The notes: generated from the letters alone by a model not told the origin. 64,000 nt of DNA from Pseudomonas sp. JAI120 (GCF_014207255.1 NZ_JACHCZ010000001.1:2285378-2349377), one strand, 5' to 3'. Positions 47,143-57,990 are shown, counted from the first letter of the stretch. Program-made: numbers and translations.

Positions 47143-48714
47143 TCAGCGTGTCAGTGCAGAGGGATCTTCCTGCAACATCACCGATTCATGCATGTTCGCC
47201 AGGGCGTCCTTCAAGGTCGACTCTTGCAGCGCGTCCTTGGACTTCTTGCTTTGCGTCGCCGCGTACTCCAGCAGCACCAAATAGTCGCGCTGGACCGAGG
47301 CTTGCTTGGGCACAAAGGTCTCGTCGACTAACTTGCCCAGCACGTATTTCTGCGTGCGGGTGGACTGGCTGGCCTCTTGCGAAACAGAGGCGTTGGTCAG
47401 CAGGCCATCCTTATAGGCGAGGTTGGCCGAACTGCTCGCGTTGTCCTCAACCTGCACATAGAGGTAGTTTTGCGAGTTTTCATCGCGAGTCAGTCCCGGG
47501 GTTTTACTGCCATCAAGGCCCTTGTGATAACTGGCCGAAAGCCTCGACTGCTGGTCCTGAGTCACGCTGCGGTCCAATGCGCTGCTGCCACTGACACGGG
47601 TCTTCTGCGACACGTTGTAGGCAAAACTGTCGATTTCAGAGGGGCGCATCGGGTTGGAGGATTCGCTGGTTTGCTTGATGGAGGCCTTGAAGTCCGCCAG
47701 GCCGGTCAGCAAGCCTTGGTCCGTCGGGTTGCGGGTCAGCGCCTCAGGAAGGCTGACACCTTGCGGGTAGTTGCTGTTCATGGCACTGAACGCGTCCTTG
47801 AACATCGTCATCAGGTCCGCCTTGGCATTGCCACGCTCCTGCGCCCGGTCAAACTGGGCCAGGTAGCTTTTCAGCGCCTTGGCCTGCTGCTGGGCGTTAC
47901 CCAGGATCGCAGCGTTTTTCAGGTCTACCGCCAGGTTCACTTCGCCGTCCGGACCACTCATGCGCGTGGTGCGGCGCTGAGCGTCGGCGTGGAAGGTTAG
48001 AGTCTGGTTCTGACCGTCCAGCGTTTTCACTTTAGCGTTGAGGTCAACCGAGGCCAGTACCTTGGGGTCAAACTTGGTCAGGTTACCCAGATCAAGTTTA
48101 GGCGGCGTTGCGGTAAGGCCATCGATCGCTGATTGGAAGGCGCTGCCCAGTTGGCCGACGGCCTTGAGTTCGTCGTCGGTCAGGCTGCCCCCTTCCACCG
48201 TTGCCTGCACGCCCAGGCCGTCGCTCTGGCTGGCCAGGCTGAAGGTGACGGTCTTGCCGCTGGCGGTCTTGATACTGAGGCTGACCAGGTTGTCGGCGCT
48301 GTTGCGCAGCAGCGTCTGGTCGACTTTGATCTCACCAGCATTTTGCGCGCGGTCGGCGCTCGCGTAGAGCACAGACTGAGAAATGTTCGTACCGTTCTTG
48401 GCGAACAGCTCCACAAGGCCGGCGCCCAGGCCATTGAAGCGATTGGCTGTCGACAATGAATTGAAATTGGTATTGATCGCCTTGCTGAGGGCGTCCTGGC
48501 TGTCGCTCTCCCACGCTCGCACGACCTCCTGGCCGCGCAGTTGGCCGCGACGCGAGTAGGTATCGGCAAGCGTATCAGACATCACATTGCCCAGACTGAC
48601 GACCGAAGAGGGTCGTGCAACGGCGGTAGAGGTGCTCTGCGCAAGGCTGACCGAAGGTTCGGTGGGCCGAATACCCAGTGTATTGACGGAGCTGATAGGC
48701 GAAAGCGTAGTCAT
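47143..48714 (-). CDS. Hypothetical protein, 523 aa, unknown
   Basis: The start at 48714 (MTTLSPISSVNTLG) has AGGGA five bases upstream; the open frame to 48768 adds unlikely sequence. There is no cysteine, membrane helix or signal peptide. It is rich in Ser, Ala, Gln, Asn and Thr, with a Ser/Thr-rich N-terminus, which resembles flagellar or type III/secreted surface proteins in composition. It is monocistronic between nadA and tRNA-Lys and has GC-typical codon use. No family is recognised. Confidence 0.7.
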   Translation of the reverse strand: MTTLSPISSVNTLGIRPTEPSVSLAQSTSTAVARPSSVVSLGNVMSDTLADTYSRRGQLRGQEVVRAWESDSQDALSKAINTNFNSLSTANRFNGLGAGLVELFAKNGTNISQSVLYASADRAQNAGEIKVDQTLLRNSADNLVSLSIKTASGKTVTFSLASQSDGLGVQATVEGGSLTDDELKAVGQLGSAFQSAIDGLTATPPKLDLGNLTKFDPKVLASVDLNAKVKTLDGQNQTLTFHADAQRRTTRMSGPDGEVNLAVDLKNAAILGNAQQQAKALKSYLAQFDRAQERGNAKADLMTMFKDAFSAMNSNYPQGVSLPEALTRNPTDQGLLTGLADFKASIKQTSESSNPMRPSEIDSFAYNVSQKTRVSGSSALDRSVTQDQQSRLSASYHKGLDGSKTPGLTRDENSQNYLYVQVEDNASSSANLAYKDGLLTNASVSQEASQSTRTQKYVLGKLVDETFVPKQASVQRDYLVLLEYAATQSKKSKDALQESTLKDALANMHESVMLQEDPSALTR

Positions 48715-48972
48715 GACGATCCCTGTCTTGAGTTGAACAGCCTTGATTAAACCCAACCAGCCCGACACAGGGCAAGCGATAAAAACGGTAATAGCACATT
48801 GACTCTTCCCTCGCTGGAGGGTTTACGCTCCGCGCCTTACTCATCATCACCGCATCCTGAAAGTTGAGCGTTCAGAATAGGGCGTGCTCGTAACAAAAGA
48901 GTCAACAGGTGCCTTGGCCAAATGCTGGCATTGCCGGGTGCATTGCGCACCTGTCAGGCCCAAATCACAGGC
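48715..48972. other. Intergenic region between the 523-aa gene and the tRNA terminator
   Basis: About 260 bases that should hold the minus-strand promoter of the 523-residue gene. No clear promoter, repeat or ORF was recognised. Confidence 0.5.
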
Positions 48973-49018
48973 AAAAAAAAACCCGGAAATCCTCACTTAC
49001 GTGGGCCTTCCGGATTTT
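48973..49018 (-). terminator. Terminator of tRNA-Lys
   Basis: On the minus strand TCCGGAA and a downstream TTTCCGGG pair around a 20-base loop, followed by nine T (A run at 48973-48981 on the plus strand). Confidence 0.8.
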
Positions 49019-49033
49019 CTAAACCGCTAAAAA

Positions 49034-49109
49034 TGGTGGGTCGTGTGGGATTCGAACCTACGACCAATTGGTTAAAAGCCAACTGCTCTACCAACTGAGC
49101 TAACGACCC
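49034..49109 (-). tRNA. tRNA-Lys (UUU)
   Basis: 76 bases with encoded CCA. Acceptor arms GGGTCGT / ACGACCC pair, the T loop reads GGTTCGAATCC and the anticodon loop is CTTTTAA, with anticodon TTT at 49074-49076. In P. aeruginosa a tRNA-Lys also closes the tol-pal-queE cluster. Confidence 0.97.
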
Positions 49110-49219
49110 GCTGTGTGGTGGCGCGTATAATACTGATTTCTAAGGATTATTCAACACCTTATTTTAAAAAATCTGAAATAACGCGTTGGGGCCGCAATTG
49201 CGGTCGTTTGTGCGACCTC

Positions 49220-49867
49220 TCAGCGACCCGGCTCGTCGTTCCACAGGTACTTGTGCAACTGCAATTGCAAGCGTACCGGCAGGTTGTCCGCCACCACCCA
49301 GTCCGCCAGGTCGCGCGCGTTCAGGTCGTGGTGGCTTGGGGAAAACAGCACTTCGCCGGCTCGACGGTCGAGACCGTATTGGATCAACTTGGAGTTGGCC
49401 CAGTCGTAGTCCTCACGGGAACAGATGACGAACTTGACCTGATCGTTGGGCGTCAGCAGCTCGATGTTCTCGTAGCGGTTGCGATGAGCTTCCTTGGAAC
49501 CTGGGGTCTTGAGGTCGACCACGCGACTGACGCGTGAGTCGACTGCGGAGATGTCCAAGGCACCGCTGGTTTCCAGGGACACTTCATAACCGGCATCACA
49601 CAATTGCTTAAGCAATGGGATGGCATTGGGCTGGGCCAGGGGCTCGCCACCGGTCACGCAGACATAGCGAGGCTTGAAGCCGGCAACCTGCTCCAGGATG
49701 TCGTCGAGGGTGCGCAGGGTACCGCCACTGAAGGCGTAGGCGCTGTCACAGTATTGGCAACGCAAAGGGCAACCGGTGAGGCGCACGAAGACAGTAGGCA
49801 GCCCAGCGGTTCGCGTTTCACCCTGTAACGAGTAAAAAACTTCGGTAATACGTAATGTGTCTTGCAT
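49220..49867 (-). CDS. queE: 7-carboxy-7-deazaguanine synthase QueE
   Basis: 215-residue radical SAM enzyme in queuosine and preQ0 synthesis. The cluster motif CxxxCxxC is CPLRCQYCD, and the SAM-binding GGE is in CVTGGEPLAQPN. The ATG at 49867 is preferred over a GTG three codons upstream; length equals P. aeruginosa PA0975. The usual partner queC does not follow; tRNA-Lys lies only 110 bases downstream. Confidence 0.96.
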   Translation of the reverse strand: MQDTLRITEVFYSLQGETRTAGLPTVFVRLTGCPLRCQYCDSAYAFSGGTLRTLDDILEQVAGFKPRYVCVTGGEPLAQPNAIPLLKQLCDAGYEVSLETSGALDISAVDSRVSRVVDLKTPGSKEAHRNRYENIELLTPNDQVKFVICSREDYDWANSKLIQYGLDRRAGEVLFSPSHHDLNARDLADWVVADNLPVRLQLQLHKYLWNDEPGR

Positions 49868-49984
49868 AGTCGCCACGGGCGTAACAGCTAAACAGGCTGT
49901 CCGCCTCCGTCAGGCACTTCAAGGAACCCCGCCAACGCGCAGGTCCCAGGAAGCGTGTGTCATAAAAGGGCGTGGATTCTAACG

Positions 49985-50011
49985 AAAAAACCCGCGCCAG
50001 GCGCGGGTTTC
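49985..50011 (-). terminator. Terminator of the tol-pal-cpoB operon
   Basis: CCCGCGC / GCGCGGG stem with a CAG loop; the A run at 49985-49990 gives a T run on the minus strand. It lies just after the cpoB stop. Confidence 0.88.
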
Positions 50012-50030
50012 TTCTAAACGGCTGCATCGC

Positions 50031-50867
50031 TTACAAGCGTTGCAGATCCCGTTGAGCCAACTGTGCAGCGGAGGTACCCGGATATTGGGCTACGACCTGC
50101 TGCAGAATGCCTTTGACCTTATCGGTATGACCCAGGCGGCGCTCCACGTCAGCAAGTTTATACAGCGAGTCCGGCACCTTGGCGTGCTTGGGGTACAGCT
50201 GGCTGACCTTGGCAAATGCCTGGCCCGCCCCCTGCAGATCACCCTTTGCCAGGTTCACCTCGCCCAACCAGTACTGGGCGTTGCCCGCGTACTGGCTGTT
50301 TGGGTAGCGGCCCAGGAAAGCGGTAAAGGCTTTGCTGGCCTTATCGAAATCCTTGGCCTTGATCAGGTCGAAGGCTGCATCGTAATACAGCTTTTCCTTC
50401 GCCGGATCACCCGGTTCACTGCCGGCGGCAGGGGCTTGGCTCGCAGCTGCGGCCCCTGCTGCAGCACCACCGATAGCCGCGCTGGGCGCGCCACCGGCAG
50501 AAGAATTATCAGGAGTAGCGGCAGGTGTAACACCGGCTCCTATACGTCGATCAAGATCCTGGTAACGCTCCAGGCCTTCTTGCTTCAGCTGACGCACCTC
50601 ATTTTGCAGAACTTCAATGGTGCCTTGTTGCTGCGCCAATTGATCCTGCATGCGTTGCAGCTGGTTGAACAGTTCGCCCTGTGCCGAGGGAGCGGACGTA
50701 GCCGCCCCCCCAGCATAGGCGCCGTTCGTGCCATAACCCGCTGGCGGATAGCTGCTCCCGCTATTGTTATAGCCAGAGTTGCTATCTTCCACAGGAACCG
50801 CAGCCCACACCGCAAGCGGAGCGAGGCTGAGAGCCAATACAGTTAGAGCACGACGGCACGTTCGCAT
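50031..50867 (-). CDS. cpoB: Cell division coordinator CpoB (YbgF)
   Basis: 278-residue periplasmic protein that links the Tol-Pal machine to peptidoglycan synthesis. A signal peptide (1-22, ending AVWA) is followed by a trimerising coiled coil (about 62-100, LFNQLQRMQDQLAQQQG). An Ala/Pro-rich linker and C-terminal TPR repeats (about 150-278) follow. The gene follows pal by six bases. Confidence 0.93.
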   Translation of the reverse strand: MRTCRRALTVLALSLAPLAVWAAVPVEDSNSGYNNSGSSYPPAGYGTNGAYAGGAATSAPSAQGELFNQLQRMQDQLAQQQGTIEVLQNEVRQLKQEGLERYQDLDRRIGAGVTPAATPDNSSAGGAPSAAIGGAAAGAAAASQAPAAGSEPGDPAKEKLYYDAAFDLIKAKDFDKASKAFTAFLGRYPNSQYAGNAQYWLGEVNLAKGDLQGAGQAFAKVSQLYPKHAKVPDSLYKLADVERRLGHTDKVKGILQQVVAQYPGTSAAQLAQRDLQRL

Positions 50868-50873
50868 GACGAA

Positions 50874-51374
50874 TTACTTACGCAGTTCGACGCGACGGTT
50901 TTGAGCCCAGGACTGCTCGTCGTGGCCAGTAGCAACTGGACGCTCTTTACCGTAGGAAACCAGTTCCAGTTGGCCTGGAGCAACACCTTGCAGTACCAGG
51001 TAGCGCTGAACGGCTTTCGCACGACGCTCGCCCAGTGCCATGTTGTACTCACGAGTACCACGTTCGTCAGTGTTACCTTCCAGAACAACGCGAGCGCCGT
51101 TAGCTTTCAGGTCCTTCGCGTGAACGTCCAGAGCGCGCATGGCTTCTGGTTTCAGGTCCGAACTGTCGTATTCGAAGTAGAAAGTGGTGATAGCGCGCAG
51201 AGCAGCTTCTTCGCTCAGGGAGCCGTCAACTGCACCAGTGTTAGCGCCGTAACCAGCGTTTGGATCAACAGCTGCGCCTTCACCGGCATTGTCGCCGCCT
51301 TTAGACGAGCAACCAACGGCTACGGACAGAGCCAGAGCCAGAGCAGCAAACTTACCAAACTTCAGCATTTCCAT
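50874..51374 (-). CDS. pal: Peptidoglycan-associated lipoprotein Pal
   Basis: 166-residue outer-membrane lipoprotein. The lipobox is VAVGCSS (Cys near 22). The OmpA-type C-terminal domain has the peptidoglycan-binding segment [26 protein letters not shown] seven bases before the ATG supports the start at 51374. Confidence 0.97.
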   Translation of the reverse strand: MEMLKFGKFAALALALSVAVGCSSKGGDNAGEGAAVDPNAGYGANTGAVDGSLSEEAALRAITTFYFEYDSSDLKPEAMRALDVHAKDLKANGARVVLEGNTDERGTREYNMALGERRAKAVQRYLVLQGVAPGQLELVSYGKERPVATGHDEQSWAQNRRVELRK

Positions 51375-51429
51375 CGTGAAACTCCTAATGAACCCCAGTG
51401 TGTTAAGTACTTCTTTTTGTAGCGCCGCG

Positions 51430-52731
51430 TCAGTTCAGGTAAGGGGACCAGGACGGTTCTCTGACTTCGCCTTGTGCGGTAGGAAGCGGGAGCCTTACGC
51501 GTCCATTAATGGACACGAGCATCAAGACTCCCCGGCCCTGCTGGCGGGTGGCGTAGATTACCATGGTGCCGTTGGGCGCAACAGTGGCTGACTCATCAAG
51601 GTTGGTATCTGTGAGGATTTTTACCGTTCCACGCTGCAAATCCTGGGCCGCAACCCGGAAATTAGTGAAACCATCCTGACGGTGAATCATCACCAACGTC
51701 TTTTCATCAGCTGAAAGCTTAGGATTGGCGTTGTAGTTACCGATAAAGGTCACGCGTTCCGCGCCCCCACCGCCAACGCTCGTTTTGTAGATTTGCGGCT
51801 TGCCGCCGCGGTCGGAGGTGAAGTAGATGGTCGAACCATCCTTACCCCAGAACGGTTCGGTGTTGATGCCTGGACCGCTGGTCACGCGGCTGATCTGGCG
51901 CGAAGCCATGTTCATCACGTAGATGTCCGGGTTACCGTCTTTGGACAGCACGAATGCCAGGCGCGAACCATCCGGCGACCAGGCCGGTGCACCGTTGAGG
52001 CCTTCGAAGTTGGTGATCTGCTCACGACGGCCAGTATCGATGTGCTGGACGAAGATACGCGGACGCTTCTGTTCGAAAGACACGTAGGCAATACGCTTGC
52101 CGTCCGGCGCGAAGCGCGGCGACAGGATTGGTTCACGCGATTGCAGCAAGGTAACAGCGCGCGCACCGTCGTAGTCCGAACGCTGCAGGGTGTAGCGAGT
52201 GTTGTCTACGGAGAAACGCTCGGCCGTTACATAAAGCAGACGCGTCGAGAACGCCCCCTTGATGCCGGTGAGTTTTTCAAACGACTGGTCCGAGATGTAG
52301 TGGGCCATGTCGCGCAGTTGTTCGGCGGTACCCGATACGCTGCCGGTCAAGACCTGCTGCTCGGTGGCCACGTTGAACAAGGTGTACTGGATCTGCAGGC
52401 GACCGCCGGCCGGCGTGATGCTGCCGACCATCAGGTACTGCGCGCCCACCGCTTTCCAATCACGGAAGATGACTTCGCTGGCCTGGGTCGGCTGGCTGAT
52501 CATGTTGCCTTTCGGAATCGGTGCGTAGTAACCGGAATTGCGCAGGTCGTCACTGACGATCTGAGCCATGTCGTCCGGCAGCACGCTGCCGCCCTGCCAA
52601 CCAAACGGTACTACCGCGATCGGGGTGGCCCGATCGCTACCGCTGGTGACCAGGATGTTCTTTTCATCCGCCGCCGCTATCCCTGCCATACAGCAAATAA
52701 CGACAAGCATTCCTCGAAGAAGGTTTCTCAC
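51430..52731 (-). CDS. tolB: Tol-Pal system protein TolB
   Basis: 433-residue periplasmic beta-propeller that binds Pal and TolA. It begins with a GTG overlapping the tolA stop by four bases. Signal peptide 1-21 (ending IAAA). Repeated propeller motifs such as [22 protein letters not shown] and [12 protein letters not shown] are visible. Confidence 0.96.
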   Translation of the reverse strand: MRNLLRGMLVVICCMAGIAAADEKNILVTSGSDRATPIAVVPFGWQGGSVLPDDMAQIVSDDLRNSGYYAPIPKGNMISQPTQASEVIFRDWKAVGAQYLMVGSITPAGGRLQIQYTLFNVATEQQVLTGSVSGTAEQLRDMAHYISDQSFEKLTGIKGAFSTRLLYVTAERFSVDNTRYTLQRSDYDGARAVTLLQSREPILSPRFAPDGKRIAYVSFEQKRPRIFVQHIDTGRREQITNFEGLNGAPAWSPDGSRLAFVLSKDGNPDIYVMNMASRQISRVTSGPGINTEPFWGKDGSTIYFTSDRGGKPQIYKTSVGGGGAERVTFIGNYNANPKLSADEKTLVMIHRQDGFTNFRVAAQDLQRGTVKILTDTNLDESATVAPNGTMVIYATRQQGRGVLMLVSINGRVRLPLPTAQGEVREPSWSPYLN

Positions 52732-53801
52732 AAGGCTAGATCCTCAGGTGTGAATGTCATCTTGAATGAACGATAGGGAGCGAAGTCGCTTGGTTTCATT
52801 CCCTGCATCTCGGTCAACCGGCCAATATTCTTGACCGCGGCAACCGCCGAACTGTCGAACGAACCGTCACCACTGGACTTGGCCACGCTGACCGAAGTCA
52901 CCGTACCGTCCGGCAACATGCCGATCTGCAGCACTACTGTCATGCCTTTGCGTGCCGAAGGTGGACGTGTCCAGCCTTCTGCTGCCCGCGCCCGAATCAG
53001 GTCGTCGAAACTGCCCGCGACTTCATCGCCACGCTCATCGGCCAAGGCTTGCTGACGCTGCGGCGTGTCGGAGAGCAAATCTGCCAAGGCCTGGGCCTTT
53101 TTCTCTTCGGCGGATTTACGCGCTGCTTCCTGGGCCTTTTTCTTGGTGGCATCGGCGGCAGCTTTCTTCTTCGCGTCGTCGGCGATTTTCTTCTTCGCCT
53201 CGTCTGCTTCAGCTTTTTTCTTGGCGTCTTCGGCGGCTTTCTTTTTCGCGTCTTCGACTATTTTCTTCTTGGCGTCTTCAGCGGCCTTTTTCTTGGCCTC
53301 TTCTTCGGCAGCCTTTTTGGCTTCTTCTTCAGACTTCTTCTTGGCTATATCAGCCAATTGTTTCTCTTCAGCTTTTTTAGCTTCGGCAGCTTTCTCGGCT
53401 TTCTTGGCTTCATCAGCCTTTTTCGCCTCGTCGGCCTTCTTGGCTTCGTCAGCCTTTTTCGATTCCTCGGCCTTTTGAGCCGCCTCTTCTTTCTTTTGTT
53501 CCGCAGCAGCCTTCACCGCTTCCTGCTCGACCTTCTTCTGTTCCATCTGTTCGACTTCAGTCTGGCGCGCGGCCGACTTCTGGGCCTCACCCGCAATCTT
53601 CTGATTGGTCTGGGTGGTGGCCTGGCTTTTCGATTTCAGCTGATACAGGGTCGCCTGCACGATCGGCTTGGCTGGCGGCAGGTCCGGGGTCATGGCAAAG
53701 CTGACGAACAGCATGCCAAAGACCAGGACGTGCAGGGCAATCGCCCAGACGCTAGGCCAGAAGAAGCTTTCCGAGGCGGACGGCTCTCGCTGTTGGTGCA
53801 T
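52728..53801 (-). CDS. tolA: Tol-Pal system protein TolA
   Basis: 357-residue protein that spans the periplasm. One N-terminal membrane helix (about 16-36) anchors it. A long helical domain of Lys/Ala/Glu repeats (about 95-235, [18 protein letters not shown]) follows, then a globular C-terminal domain that contacts TolB and Pal. The repeats make the DNA here locally periodic. Confidence 0.95.
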   Translation of the reverse strand: MHQQREPSASESFFWPSVWAIALHVLVFGMLFVSFAMTPDLPPAKPIVQATLYQLKSKSQATTQTNQKIAGEAQKSAARQTEVEQMEQKKVEQEAVKAAAEQKKEEAAQKAEESKKADEAKKADEAKKADEAKKAEKAAEAKKAEEKQLADIAKKKSEEEAKKAAEEEAKKKAAEDAKKKIVEDAKKKAAEDAKKKAEADEAKKKIADDAKKKAAADATKKKAQEAARKSAEEKKAQALADLLSDTPQRQQALADERGDEVAGSFDDLIRARAAEGWTRPPSARKGMTVVLQIGMLPDGTVTSVSVAKSSGDGSFDSSAVAAVKNIGRLTEMQGMKPSDFAPYRSFKMTFTPEDLAL

Positions 53802-54262
53802 CAGGGCGCCTCGGTAATCAAGCCAACGTTACCGACGCCGGCCTTCTGCAGCCCGCCCATGGCGCCCATGACGGAACCGTAGTCGACCGACTTGTCGCCG
53901 CGGATGAACACCTGGGTGTGCTTGCCGCCTTCGTTACCGGAGCGAATGATCTTGGTCACCGCATCGGTCATCGCCGGCAGGGTCAGAGCCTTGTCCTGCT
54001 GCTTCTGGGTGTCGACTTCGCTGCCAAGGTTCCAGTAATAGGTCTTGTCAGACTTGATCGAAATGGTCAGGACCTGGGTGTTGTTGTCTTGCGGCAAGGC
54101 TTCACTGGAAACCTTGGGCAGATCAACCTTCACGCCCTGGTTGAGCATCGGCGCGGTCACCATGAAGATCACCAGCAGCACCAGCATCACGTCGATGTAG
54201 GGCACTACGTTCATCTCGGCGACCGGCTTGCGCTTTTTGCGAGCTCGAGCGATTAAAGCCAT
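53801..54262 (-). CDS. tolR: Tol-Pal system protein TolR
   Basis: 153-residue inner-membrane protein with one helix near 18-38. The proton-path Asp is in VVPYIDVMLVLLVIF. It overlaps tolA by one base and forms the motor with TolQ. Confidence 0.95.
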   Translation of the reverse strand: MALIARARKKRKPVAEMNVVPYIDVMLVLLVIFMVTAPMLNQGVKVDLPKVSSEALPQDNNTQVLTISIKSDKTYYWNLGSEVDTQKQQDKALTLPAMTDAVTKIIRSGNEGGKHTQVFIRGDKSVDYGSVMGAMGGLQKAGVGNVGLITEAP

Positions 54263-54276
54263 TGGGAATTACCTGC

Positions 54277-54972
54277 TTATTCTTCGCTGGTGTGCACTTT
54301 ACGGTGCAGGATCGCCTGGAATTCATCGGCGAAGGTGTAGTAACGGCTGATCAACGTTTCGCTGGTGGCAGCAAAGCGGTTGTAGGCAATTACTGCGGGG
54401 ATAGCGGCGAACAGGCCGATCGCGGTGGCGATCAGGGCTTCGGCAATACCCGGGGCCACGGTGGCCAGGGTCGCTTGCTGGGCCTGGGCCAGGCCGCGGA
54501 ACGAGTTCATGATCCCCCACACGGTACCGAACAGGCCGATGTACGGGCTGACGGAACCGACGGTAGCGAGGAACGGCAGGCTCTGCTCCAGTTTCTCTTC
54601 TTCACGGGAAATGGCGACGCGCATGGCACGGGCCACGCCTTCCATGACCGCTTCCGGATCAACACCCGGCTGTTGGCGCAGGCGCGAGAACTCCTTGAAG
54701 CCGGCGCGGAAGATCTGCTCGACGCCCGAGTCCGGGTCCGGGTTGCTGCCGGCCTGGCGGTACAGCTTGGACAGGTCGATACCCGACCAGAAGCGCTCTT
54801 CAAAGCTCTCCAGGGCACGTCGACCGGCACGCAGCAGGTTGCTGCGCTGAAAAATCATGACCCAAGAGGTAACCGATGCGGCTACCAGGGTCAGCATCAC
54901 CAGTTGAACCACAACACTGGCATTGCTGACCAGGCTCCACATGGAGGAATGGTCGACGACGGTAGGTTCCAC
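54277..54972 (-). CDS. tolQ: Tol-Pal system protein TolQ
   Basis: 231-residue inner-membrane motor subunit of the MotA/TolQ/ExbB family. Three membrane helices lie near 16-38, 135-158 and 170-195. The conserved VGSVSPYIGLFGTVWGIM and APGIAEALIATAIGLFAAIPAV regions are present. Confidence 0.96.
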   Translation of the reverse strand: MEPTVVDHSSMWSLVSNASVVVQLVMLTLVAASVTSWVMIFQRSNLLRAGRRALESFEERFWSGIDLSKLYRQAGSNPDPDSGVEQIFRAGFKEFSRLRQQPGVDPEAVMEGVARAMRVAISREEEKLEQSLPFLATVGSVSPYIGLFGTVWGIMNSFRGLAQAQQATLATVAPGIAEALIATAIGLFAAIPAVIAYNRFAATSETLISRYYTFADEFQAILHRKVHTSEE

Positions 54973-54973
54973 G

Positions 54974-55429
54974 CTAAATCTCCTGCTTTGATTGTTTACC
55001 CGCGCCGCTCACGGCGGCAAAGGCCGCACGTAGAGTTTCGGGAATGGCCCGAGGTTTCAAACTGTTGGTGCGCACACACGCCACCAGAAACTGCCCCTCA
55101 CAGAGCAGCGTTGCATCCGTTGCCCGCCTGACCTGCTGCTTGAAACGCAGGCTGGCACGGTTCAATTCGATTACTTCAGCGCTGACCAGCAGCTCGTCGT
55201 CCAGTCGCGCCGGTGCGTGGTAACGCGCCTCGCTGGAATGCACGACGAATAACAGGTCCTCCCCTGCCAGCTGGGATTGGGCAAAGCCCAGCTCCCGTAG
55301 CCGCTCGGTACGAGCCCGCTCCATGAACTTGAGGTAATTGACGTAATACACGATGCCGCCAGCATCGGTGTCCTCGTAATAAACGCGACAGCGATGTGCG
55401 AACGACTGATCCCCGTTTTGCGCGCGCAT
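54974..55429 (-). CDS. ybgC: Acyl-CoA thioesterase YbgC (tol-pal associated)
   Basis: 151-residue hot-dog-fold thioesterase. The catalytic Asp is in [22 protein letters not shown], the family signature. One base separates its stop from tolQ, so it heads the operon ybgC-tolQRAB-pal-cpoB. Confidence 0.95.
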   Translation of the reverse strand: MRAQNGDQSFAHRCRVYYEDTDAGGIVYYVNYLKFMERARTERLRELGFAQSQLAGEDLLFVVHSSEARYHAPARLDDELLVSAEVIELNRASLRFKQQVRRATDATLLCEGQFLVACVRTNSLKPRAIPETLRAAFAAVSGAGKQSKQEI

Positions 55430-55569
55430 ACTCTAGTGCTTACTCCTCAGGTTGCCAATCCGGTCGGGCAACTGTTTTTTCATTCTCGAAAAACATATCC
55501 AGTGACTGAATGACGACGCCCGCCACTAGGACAGCACAAACATCGAATAAATCGACTGGCGTGAAGCTT

Positions 55570-56628
55570 TTAATCGTCCACTGCATCAAGGAATTCGTCT
55601 ACCACGGGCATCTCACCCAATCGTGACGGAATGTTTAACCCGAAGTGCAGATAGGCATGGCGCGTCACCACCCGGCCCCTTGGCGTGCGCATGATATAGC
55701 CTTGTTGGATCAGGTATGGCTCCAGCACATCTTCGATGGTATGACGCTCTTCACTGATGGCCGCCGCCAGGCTGTCGACACCCACCGGGCCACCGTCGAA
55801 CTTCTCGATCATGGTCAAGAGCAGGCGCCGGTCCTGATGATCGAAGCCGTGCTCGTCCACATCCAGCAGGTTCAAGGCCAGGTCCGCCACGGCTTTGGTG
55901 ATATGCCCCTTGGCCCGAACTTCGGCAAAGTCACGCACGCGACGCAGCAGGCGGTTGGCAATCCGTGGCGTGCCCCGGGCCCGACGAGCGATCTCAAACG
56001 CGCCTTCCGGGTCCAGGGGCAAGCCGAGAATACTCGCCGAACGGCTGACGATGGTCGCCAGGTCTGCCGTGCTATAGAACTCAAGACGCTGAACGATACC
56101 AAAACGGTCTCGCAGCGGGTTGGTCAACATGCCCGCACGCGTGGTCGCGCCCACCAGGGTGAAGGGTGGCAAGTCGAGCTTGATCGAGCGGGCCGCCGGG
56201 CCTTCGCCAATCATGATGTCGAGCTGGAAGTCTTCCATCGCCGGGTACAGCACTTCCTCGACAATTGGCGAGAGCCGGTGGATTTCATCGATAAACAGCA
56301 CATCGTGCGGTTCAAGGTTGGTGAGCAACGCCGCCAAATCACCTGGCCGCTCCAGCACCGGGCCGGAGGTGGACTTGATCGACACGCCCATTTCCTGGGC
56401 AATGATGTTGGCCAGGGTGGTTTTACCCAGCCCCGGCGGGCCGAAGATCAGGGTGTGGTCCAGGGACTCACTGCGCCCGCGCGCGGCCTGGATAAACAAC
56501 TCCATCTGCTCGCGCACAGTGGGCTGGCCGATGTATTCGGCCAGGCTCAGGGGGCGAATGGCGCGGTCCTGGACTTCTTCACGGTCGCGCGGGCCAGTGG
56601 CCGCGATCAGACGATCAGCTTCAATCAC
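55570..56628 (-). CDS. ruvB: Holliday junction DNA helicase RuvB
   Basis: 352-residue AAA+ motor for branch migration. Walker [10 protein letters not shown] and Walker B LFIDEIHR are present, plus sensor segment GATTRAGM and the arginine-finger region. It directly abuts ruvA. Confidence 0.97.
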   Translation of the reverse strand: MIEADRLIAATGPRDREEVQDRAIRPLSLAEYIGQPTVREQMELFIQAARGRSESLDHTLIFGPPGLGKTTLANIIAQEMGVSIKSTSGPVLERPGDLAALLTNLEPHDVLFIDEIHRLSPIVEEVLYPAMEDFQLDIMIGEGPAARSIKLDLPPFTLVGATTRAGMLTNPLRDRFGIVQRLEFYSTADLATIVSRSASILGLPLDPEGAFEIARRARGTPRIANRLLRRVRDFAEVRAKGHITKAVADLALNLLDVDEHGFDHQDRRLLLTMIEKFDGGPVGVDSLAAAISEERHTIEDVLEPYLIQQGYIMRTPRGRVVTRHAYLHFGLNIPSRLGEMPVVDEFLDAVDD

Positions 56629-57240
56629 TTAAATCATTCCCTTCAGGGCGCGGCGGATCATGTCTTCGCTGCTCAGGTTCTTGTCCTTGATGGCCGAGAC
56701 GGCCTTGCTGGCCTCCTGGGGTTTGTAGCCCAGGGAGATCAGCGCACTGACGGCGTCGCTTTCAGCACTCGCGACCTGGCACGCCGGCATGTCCGGCTGG
56801 TTCGGCACCAGGGCAAACATGCTCGGCACCACCTCCCAGGCCTTAAAGCGGTCCTTGAGCTCCACCAGCAGGCGCTCGGCGGTCTTTTTGCCGACGCCCG
56901 GCACCTTGGTCAGTGCCGAGGTATCCTGGGCCGAAACGGCACGTACCAGCTCATCCACTTCCAGGCTCGACATCAACGCGAGGGCCAATTTAGGCCCCAC
57001 GCCATTGAGGCGAATCAGTTCGCGGAAGAAGTCGCGGTCGCGCTTGCCAATGAAACCATAGAGTAGTTGCGCGTCTTCGCGCACCACCAGATGGGTATGC
57101 AGCGTTATCGGTTCACCGACCGACGGTAGGCGGTACAGGGTGGTCATGGGCACTTCCAGCTCATACCCCAGCCCGTTTACATCCAGAATCAGGTGCGGCG
57201 GCTGTTTCTCAGCCAGGGTGCCGCGCAAGCGTCCAATCAC
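56629..57240 (-). CDS. ruvA: Holliday junction DNA helicase RuvA
   Basis: 203-residue junction-binding protein. The N-terminal OB fold starts [12 protein letters not shown]. Two helix-hairpin-helix motifs ([30 protein letters not shown]) and the RuvB-contacting C-terminal domain follow. Confidence 0.97.
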   Translation of the reverse strand: MIGRLRGTLAEKQPPHLILDVNGLGYELEVPMTTLYRLPSVGEPITLHTHLVVREDAQLLYGFIGKRDRDFFRELIRLNGVGPKLALALMSSLEVDELVRAVSAQDTSALTKVPGVGKKTAERLLVELKDRFKAWEVVPSMFALVPNQPDMPACQVASAESDAVSALISLGYKPQEASKAVSAIKDKNLSSEDMIRRALKGMI

Positions 57241-57308
57241 GGTTCAGATCCTTAAAGCTTGGGGGTCAGAGCGAGGTCTGACCGGAAATAACGATTGCGC
57301 TGATGCTA

Positions 57309-57833
57309 TCAGAGACGCAGGCGCCCGCCACGACTGCGTGCCGTACCCAAGCCGTGAGGCAGAAGGCTGGAACGGGTATGCGCATGGCAAATGGCAATGG
57401 CCAGGGCGTCGGAGGCATCGATCTGCGGTTTTGAGGTGAGCTTGAGCATGTGCATGACCATCATCTGCACCTGCTCTTTATTTGCCGCTCCGGTGCCGAC
57501 CACGGCCTGCTTGACCTGGGTCGCGGTGTACTCGGCGATCTCCATGCCCTCCTCGGCGCCGGCGACGATGGCGGCGCCACGGGCCTGGCCAAGCTTCAAC
57601 GCCGAATCAGCGTTTTTTGCCATGAACACCTTTTCGATGCCCATGGTCACCGGTCCGTAGGTCTGGATCACTTCACGCACGCCACGATAGACGATCTGCA
57701 GGCGCTCAGCCAACTCGCCCGCGCCGGTACGGATACAGCCCGAGGCCACATACACGCAACCACGCGGGGTGTGTTGCACCACGCCAAAACCGGTGATGCG
57801 CGAACCGGGGTCGATACCTAGGATTAAAGTCAT
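57309..57833 (-). CDS. ruvC: Holliday junction resolvase RuvC
   Basis: 174-residue nuclease. Acidic catalytic residues are in [11 protein letters not shown] (Asp), MGIEKVF (Glu) and [10 protein letters not shown] (Asp pair). The ATG at 57833 is used; the frame opens into the REP doublet upstream. It lies 68 bases before ruvA. Confidence 0.96.
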   Translation of the reverse strand: MTLILGIDPGSRITGFGVVQHTPRGCVYVASGCIRTGAGELAERLQIVYRGVREVIQTYGPVTMGIEKVFMAKNADSALKLGQARGAAIVAGAEEGMEIAEYTATQVKQAVVGTGAANKEQVQMMVMHMLKLTSKPQIDASDALAIAICHAHTRSSLLPHGLGTARSRGGRLRL

Positions 57834-57881
57834 AACGCCTGCGGGTTGGGTAAACACAATTTTTGATACACCGTAGCTCCA

Positions 57882-57972
57882 ATGTGGGAGGGGGCTTGCT
57901 CCCGATGGCAATCGTCCAGTTAGACATAAGCTGACTGATACACCGCCATCGGGAGCAAGCCCCCTCCCACAT
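57882..57972. repeat. REP doublet between yebC and ruvC
   Basis: Outer arms ATGTGGGAGGGGG and CCCCCTCCCACAT with standard REP cores, as in the other doublets. Confidence 0.88.
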
Positions 57973-57990
57973 TTGGATCTACGTCATTCT

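Noticed and set aside
53049..53882. Phe/Leu-rich plus-strand frame over tolA
   Set aside because: It is the reverse of TolA Lys/Ala/Glu repeats (AAG/GAA read as CTT/TTC), not a membrane protein gene.
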